Part shown: piece after piece, positions 52,058-55,257 of the stretch | Numbering within the stretch: the first letter of the stretch is position 1 | Layout of the letters: each line of letters opens with the position of its first letter | Source of the DNA: Streptomyces inusitatus | GTDB lineage: Bacteria; Actinomycetota; Actinomycetes; Streptomycetales; Streptomycetaceae | NCBI RefSeq assembly: GCF_014651115.1 | Contig: NZ_BMWG01000014.1 | Span: forward strand, 1 to 55,257 | Length of the DNA: 55,257 nt | Direction: 5' to 3' | The notes under the pieces: model-generated | Databases searched by the model: none | What the model saw: the letters and a program-made list of their open reading frames with translations, nothing else | What the model was told of the DNA's origin: nothing | Translations under genes and position numbers: made by a program

Positions 52058-55000
52058 GTGGCCGACCGTCTCATCGTTCGTGGCGCTCGTGAGCACAATC
52101 TCAAGAACGTCTCGCTCGACCTCCCCCGTGACTCGCTCATCGTGTTCACGGGGCTCTCCGGGTCGGGCAAGTCCTCGCTCGCCTTCGACACGATCTTCGC
52201 CGAGGGCCAGCGCCGTTATGTGGAATCGCTGTCCTCGTACGCCCGCCAGTTCCTGGGGCAGATGGACAAGCCGGACGTCGACTTCATCGAGGGCCTCTCC
52301 CCGGCCGTCTCCATCGACCAGAAGTCGACCTCGCGCAACCCGCGCTCCACGGTCGGCACCATCACCGAGGTGTACGACTACCTCAGGCTCCTCTTCGCCC
52401 GGATCGGCAAGCCGCACTGCCCCGAGTGCCGCCGTCCGATCTCCCGCCAGTCGCCCCAGGCGATCGTGGACAAGGTGCTGGAGCTGCCCGAGGGCAGCCG
52501 CTTCCAGGTGCTCTCGCCGCTGGTGCGCGAGCGCAAGGGAGAGTTCGTCGATCTCTTCGCCGACCTCCAGACCAAGGGGTACAGCCGGGCACGGGTGGAC
52601 GGGCAGACCATCCAGCTCGCCGAGCCGCCCGCACTGAAGAAGCAGGAGAAGCACACCATCGAGGTGGTCGTCGACCGCCTCACCGTCAAGAGCGGCGCCA
52701 AGCGCAGGCTGACCGACTCGGTCGAGACCGCGCTCGGCCTCTCCGGCGGCATGGTCGTGCTCGACTTCGTGGATCTCCCCGAGGACGACCCCGAGCGCGA
52801 GCGGATGTACTCGGAGCATCTCTACTGCCCCTACGACGATCTCTCCTTCGAGGAGCTGGAGCCCCGCTCCTTCTCCTTCAACTCGCCCTTCGGAGCCTGC
52901 CCCGACTGCACCGGCATCGGCACCCGGATGGAGGTCGACGCCGAGCTGATCGTGCCCGACGAGGAGAAGTCCCTCGACGAGGGCGCGATCCACCCCTGGT
53001 CCCACGGACACACCAAGGAGTACTTCGGGCGGCTGATCGGCGGGCTCGCCCAGGCGCTCGGCTTCTCCACCGACATGGCCTGGGCCGGACTGCCCCAGCG
53101 CGCCCGGAAGGCCCTGCTGTACGGCCACAAGACCCAGGTCGAGGTCCGCTACCGCAATCGGTACGGCAGGGAGCGGGCCTACACCACCCCCGCCTTCGAA
53201 GGAGCCGTCCAGTTCGTCCGCAGGCGGCACCAGGAGGCCGAGAGCGACTCCAGCAGGGAGCGCTTCGAGGGCTATATGCGCGAGGTGCCCTGCCCCACCT
53301 GCCAGGGCAGCCGGCTCAAGCCCATCGTCCTCGCGGTCACGGTGATGGACAGGTCCATCGCCGATGTCTCCGCCATGTCCATCAGCGAGTGCGCCGAGTT
53401 CCTCGGCCGGCTGAAGCTCAACGCCCGTGACAAGAAGATCGCCGAGCGGGTGCTCAAGGAGGTCAACGAGCGGCTGAGGTTCCTGGTCGACGTCGGCCTG
53501 GACTATCTCTCGCTCAACCGCGCGGCCGGCACCCTCTCCGGCGGCGAGGCCCAGCGCATCCGGCTCGCCACCCAGATCGGCTCCGGTCTCGTCGGCGTGC
53601 TCTACGTCCTGGACGAGCCGTCCATCGGACTGCACCAGCGCGACAACCACCGGCTCATCGAGACCCTCGTACGCCTCCGGGACATGGGCAACACGCTCAT
53701 CGTCGTGGAGCACGACGAGGACACCATCAAGATCGCCGACTGGGTCGTGGACATCGGCCCCGGCGCGGGCGAGCACGGCGGCAAGGTGGTCCACTCGGGC
53801 CCCTTGAAGGAGCTGCTCACCAACGAGGAGTCGATGACCGGGCAGTACCTCTCCGGAAAGAAGTCCATCCCGACGCCCGAGCTCCGGCGGCCCGCCGACC
53901 CCGGCCGGCTGCTCACCGTCCACGGCGCCCGGGAGAACAATCTGCGGGACATCGACGTCTCCTTCCCGCTCGGAGTGCTCACCGCCGTCACCGGGGTCTC
54001 CGGCTCCGGAAAGTCGACGCTGGTCAACGACATCCTCTACACCCACCTCGCCCGTGAGCTGAACGGCGCGAAGTCGGTGCCCGGCCGGCACACCCGGGTC
54101 GACGGCGACGACCTGGTCGACAAGGTCGTCCATGTCGACCAGTCGCCCATCGGCCGCACCCCGCGCTCCAACCCCGCCACCTACACCGGCGTCTTCGATC
54201 ATGTCCGCAAGCTCTTCGCGGAGACGATGGAGGCCAAGGTCCGCGGCTATCTCCCCGGCCGGTTCTCCTTCAATGTGAAGGGCGGCCGCTGCGAGAACTG
54301 CTCCGGCGACGGCACCATCAAGATCGAGATGAACTTCCTGCCGGATGTGTACGTCCCGTGCGAGGTCTGCCACGGCGCGCGCTACAACCGGGAGACCCTG
54401 GAGGTCCACTACAAGGGCAAGTCCATCGCCGAGGTGCTGGACATGCCGATCGAGGAGGGCCTGGCGTTCTTCGAGGCCGTCCCCACGATCGCCCGTCATC
54501 TCAGGACGCTCAACGAGGTCGGCCTCGGCTATGTCCGTCTCGGCCAGTCCGCCCCGACGCTCTCCGGCGGTGAGGCGCAGCGGGTGAAGCTCGCGAGCGA
54601 GCTTCAGAAGCGCTCCACCGGCCGCACGGTCTATGTGCTGGACGAGCCGACGACCGGTCTGCACTTCGAGGACATCAGCAAGCTGATCACGGTGCTCTCC
54701 GGCCTGGTCGACAAGGGCAACACGGTGATCGTTATCGAGCACAATCTCGATGTGATCAAGACCGCGGACTGGGTCGTGGACATGGGTCCCGAGGGCGGCA
54801 GCGGCGGTGGTCTGGTCATCGCCGAGGGCACCCCCGAGGAGGTCGCCGGGGTCCCGGCCAGCCACACCGGGAAGTTCCTGCGGGACGTCCTGGACCCGGA
54901 GCGGGTCAGCGACGCCACCGGCCCCTCCCGCCGGGCCGCGGGGAAGACCGCCCCGCGCAAGACCGCCGCCCGCAAGACAGCGGCGGCGGCGGGCACGGCG

Positions 55001-55147
55001 ACGGCGAAGAAGGCGGCGAAGAAGACCGCCGCGGCCGAGACCGCCGTGAACGACACGCCCGTCAAGAAGGCGGCCGCCAGGAAGACCGCCGTACGGAAGA
55101 CGGCCGCCGCCAAGAAGACGGCGGCGGCGCGCACCCGCAAGGCCTGA
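52058..55147 (+). CDS. uvrA: UvrABC excinuclease subunit A
   Basis: Damage-sensing ATPase of nucleotide excision repair (1029 aa; E. coli UvrA is 940). First ABC half: Walker A FTGLSGSGKSSLA near 28-40, with zinc Cys pairs CPEC, CPDC and CPTC and signature TLSGGEAQRIRLATQ. Second half: TGVSGSGKSTL near 645, the zinc finger CENC...CEVC (DNA contact), TLSGGEAQRVKLASEL and YVLDEPTTGLHFED. The last 65 or so residues form a Lys/Ala-rich tail with KTA/KKA repeats, like bacterial histone H1 tails, not in the family core. GTG 52058 has GAAAGGTG upstream. A 250-bp untranslated region precedes it. Confidence 0.97.
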   Translation: MADRLIVRGAREHNLKNVSLDLPRDSLIVFTGLSGSGKSSLAFDTIFAEGQRRYVESLSSYARQFLGQMDKPDVDFIEGLSPAVSIDQKSTSRNPRSTVGTITEVYDYLRLLFARIGKPHCPECRRPISRQSPQAIVDKVLELPEGSRFQVLSPLVRERKGEFVDLFADLQTKGYSRARVDGQTIQLAEPPALKKQEKHTIEVVVDRLTVKSGAKRRLTDSVETALGLSGGMVVLDFVDLPEDDPERERMYSEHLYCPYDDLSFEELEPRSFSFNSPFGACPDCTGIGTRMEVDAELIVPDEEKSLDEGAIHPWSHGHTKEYFGRLIGGLAQALGFSTDMAWAGLPQRARKALLYGHKTQVEVRYRNRYGRERAYTTPAFEGAVQFVRRRHQEAESDSSRERFEGYMREVPCPTCQGSRLKPIVLAVTVMDRSIADVSAMSISECAEFLGRLKLNARDKKIAERVLKEVNERLRFLVDVGLDYLSLNRAAGTLSGGEAQRIRLATQIGSGLVGVLYVLDEPSIGLHQRDNHRLIETLVRLRDMGNTLIVVEHDEDTIKIADWVVDIGPGAGEHGGKVVHSGPLKELLTNEESMTGQYLSGKKSIPTPELRRPADPGRLLTVHGARENNLRDIDVSFPLGVLTAVTGVSGSGKSTLVNDILYTHLARELNGAKSVPGRHTRVDGDDLVDKVVHVDQSPIGRTPRSNPATYTGVFDHVRKLFAETMEAKVRGYLPGRFSFNVKGGRCENCSGDGTIKIEMNFLPDVYVPCEVCHGARYNRETLEVHYKGKSIAEVLDMPIEEGLAFFEAVPTIARHLRTLNEVGLGYVRLGQSAPTLSGGEAQRVKLASELQKRSTGRTVYVLDEPTTGLHFEDISKLITVLSGLVDKGNTVIVIEHNLDVIKTADWVVDMGPEGGSGGGLVIAEGTPEEVAGVPASHTGKFLRDVLDPERVSDATGPSRRAAGKTAPRKTAARKTAAAAGTATAKKAAKKTAAAETAVNDTPVKKAAARKTAVRKTAAAKKTAAARTRKA

Positions 55148-55168
55148 GACCGGGCCTCTCCCCGGCTC

Positions 55169-55203
55169 CCCCGCCCCCCTCCGGCCCCGCTCCGGGGGCG
55201 GGG
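55169..55203 (+). terminator. Terminator after uvrA
   Basis: CCCCGCCCCC (55169-55178) pairs with GGGGGCGGGG (55194-55203) around a 15-nt loop, 21 nt after the uvrA stop. The area is so rich in G and C runs that other pairings are possible; beyond it the window ends in more G/C runs with no gene. Confidence 0.6.
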
Positions 55204-55257
55204 GCCGGGGGGGGCGACCCCGGGGGCCGGGGGCCCTGGCGCCCGAGCCCTGCGCGG

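Noticed and set aside
51803..54865. Minus-strand extension of the mycothiol-type enzyme frame to 1254 codons
   Set aside because: The extension is antisense to uvrA and its promoter region; the real protein begins at ATG 51802 with the conserved N terminus.

Overview
This is a contiguous piece of high-GC actinobacterial chromosome, almost certainly from Streptomyces. Third codon positions are nearly all G or C, so most genes cast long spurious reading frames on other strands. Streptomyces or mycelial-actinomycete hallmarks include a chaplin with a LAXTG-type sorting signal, a mycothiol-dependent isomerase-type enzyme, a four-repeat ribosomal protein S1, an ANTAR response regulator and many GTG starts. 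From memory, the order pyk - ANTAR regulator - branched-chain amino acid (liv) transporter - polA - rpsA - coaE - uvrB - terD/terC - uvrA matches the conserved core of Streptomyces chromosomes. I see 45 protein genes (one truncated), one tRNA, and no insertion sequence, prophage, CRISPR array or biosynthetic cluster. The only secondary-metabolism hint is a siderophore-type lysine/ornithine N-hydroxylase at the left edge.

Layout. 0.2-5 kb: N-hydroxylase, SIMPL-domain protein, pyruvate kinase, a tRNA with a leucine anticodon but a short variable loop, and the ANTAR regulator. 5-10.7 kb: a five-gene liv ABC importer on the minus strand, translationally coupled through GTGA overlaps, with a strong hairpin after the binding-protein gene. 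10.7-15 kb: a long non-coding gap, then a MauE-like membrane protein, a hotdog thioesterase and a YdeP-type molybdopterin oxidoreductase. 15-25.8 kb: DNA polymerase I, a DUF4184 membrane protein, a secreted lytic transglycosylase, a 45-residue membrane peptide with a DUF3068 protein, HrpB helicase and a methyltransferase. 25.8-32.4 kb: rpsA with a near-consensus promoter, PAC2 protein, coaE, small conserved proteins, a truncated methyltransferase and a slipin. 32.5-36.7 kb: an overlapping SNF2 helicase / SWIM zinc-finger pair. 37-44 kb: chaplin, small secreted or anchored proteins, pseudouridine catabolism (psuK-psuG), an MFS transporter, an Ogt-type alkyltransferase and a glycerophosphodiesterase. 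44-55 kb: MHYT sensor protein, uvrB, terD, terC behind a yybP-ykoY-type manganese riboswitch, a lipoprotein, a metallo-beta-lactamase-fold hydrolase, a mycothiol-dependent-type enzyme and uvrA.

Most of the window is core metabolism and DNA maintenance: replication and repair (polA, uvrA, uvrB, ogt, possibly SNF2/SWIM), translation (rpsA, tRNA), CoA synthesis, glycolysis and amino acid uptake. The points most worth following are the class-I-shaped tRNA with anticodon CAA, the manganese riboswitch, several promoters placed so that mRNAs would begin at the start codon (pyk, uvrB, coaE and others), the uncharacterised SNF2/SWIM pair, a chaplin with one cysteine-free domain, and the histone-H1-like tail of UvrA. 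I did not find a clearly new multi-gene system; the SNF2/SWIM pair and the unusual tRNA are the closest candidates.
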